NCBI GenBank assembly: GCA_964057225.1
Contig: OZ059900.1
Span: 6,644,501 to 6,708,500 of the forward strand
DNA: 64,000 nt
From: Auanema rhodensis
Lineage: Eukaryota; Nematoda; Chromadorea; Rhabditida; Rhabditidae
Reading direction: 5' to 3'
This document shows, piece after piece, positions 63,538 through 64,000 of this stretch. The notes beneath the pieces were generated by a model. The model searched no databases and was not told where the DNA came from. It worked only from the letters and a program-made list of their open reading frames with translations. The position numbers and the translations under genes were made by a program. Position 1 is the stretch's first letter. Each line of letters starts with the position of its first letter.

Positions 63538-64000
63538 TGGTATAAAAAGTATGAAATTAAAATATGAGATTTTTTTTCTAAATTTCTGAGACTTATGTGA
63601 AACGAAGCGAAACATAAATTATAGAAATTAATAAAAATAGTGAAAAGTGTAGTATGAAAATTTGCACACATTTGCACGGGTTGATATGTGAAGGTATTAC
63701 AAGTGAGACGTCATCAACATTGAACGTTCTGGTTGTGAATAGTCAAAACAACAGGTCATCGTCTTTAGCCGATACAACTGGTTGCCTTTGCTTTCATTTG
63801 CCCCTACCTTCGTAATTGCATTCTTTACAATTTTTTTTCATAATTTTTGAGTCACTCTTCCTTTTTTTTATCATCGATTTTATGTTTTCGTTCAATTTTA
63901 GTTTTAATTTTTTTTTTAATTTTTTGTTTTAATTGTGTCTTATTTCTTATTTAAATTCTACCCGACTGAAGTATATTTAATAATTTAGGTGATTTTTTTC

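Larger units (their letters stand above)
59518..64000. other. Upstream flank of DGK epsilon, no gene seen
   Basis: AT-rich near the gene, then a GC-richer patch at about 59,980-60,120, a perfect TGACGTCA at 60,248-60,255, and C+T-rich plus-strand DNA from 61.1 to 63.1 kb. Open frames in the C+T-rich part encode F/L/S-rich strings without similarity. A TG microsatellite lies at 63,517-63,537. Confidence 0.55.

Noticed and set aside
1-64000. Mobile elements with transposase or reverse transcriptase, CRISPR arrays, rRNA genes
   Set aside because: Looked for and not seen. No frame shows transposase, integrase or polymerase motifs, and no long inverted-terminal or LTR pairs were noticed by eye.

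Overview
This is eukaryotic, AT-rich, intron-containing DNA from an animal. It holds three protein genes, all on the minus strand, separated by long non-coding stretches. The best clue to the host is the sixth zinc finger of the unkempt gene and the linker before it. The CEAGDNCQYCHTRTEQQFHP block and the later GYCPR.VFCAFAH block look very close to insect and other arthropod unkempt as I remember them. With the low GC and introns of 38-200 bp, an AT-rich arthropod (mite, louse or similar) is my best inference. It is not proven.

Layout. (1) 1-22,057 minus: unkempt, a CCCH zinc-finger/RING RNA-binding protein. Fifteen exons are packed into 1-3,046. A first intron of about 15-19 kb then leads to two alternative first coding exons, 1B (17,880-18,121) and 1A (22,011-22,057). 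The 3' end, with the rest of the RING finger, lies beyond base 1. The exon model with 1B gives 759 in-frame codons with no break. (2) 22,058-43,238: a 21-kb gene desert of AT-rich DNA with microsatellites, purine/pyrimidine strand-skewed blocks and a few GC-richer islands. (3) 43,239-46,647 minus: a three-exon gene for a 162-residue basic, coiled-coil protein of unknown family. (4) 46,648-56,811: a second non-coding stretch, with one 32-bp near-perfect direct repeat. (5) 56,812-59,517 minus: a complete 16-exon gene for diacylglycerol kinase epsilon (533 residues) with an N-terminal membrane anchor, two C1 domains, a catalytic domain with GGDGS, and an accessory domain. (6) 59,518-64,000: upstream non-coding DNA, strongly pyrimidine-rich on the plus strand from about 61.1 to 63.1 kb.

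The three genes do not form a pathway. Unkempt acts in post-transcriptional control, DGK epsilon in membrane lipid signalling, and the small protein is unassigned. They share only strand and neighbourhood. Almost all other open frames in the window are translations of low-complexity purine/pyrimidine tracts, or read-through of real exons into introns. The most notable observation is the pair of alternative unkempt first exons. They are unlike in length and sequence, but both end in EKP-x-H-x-H at the same splice phase.
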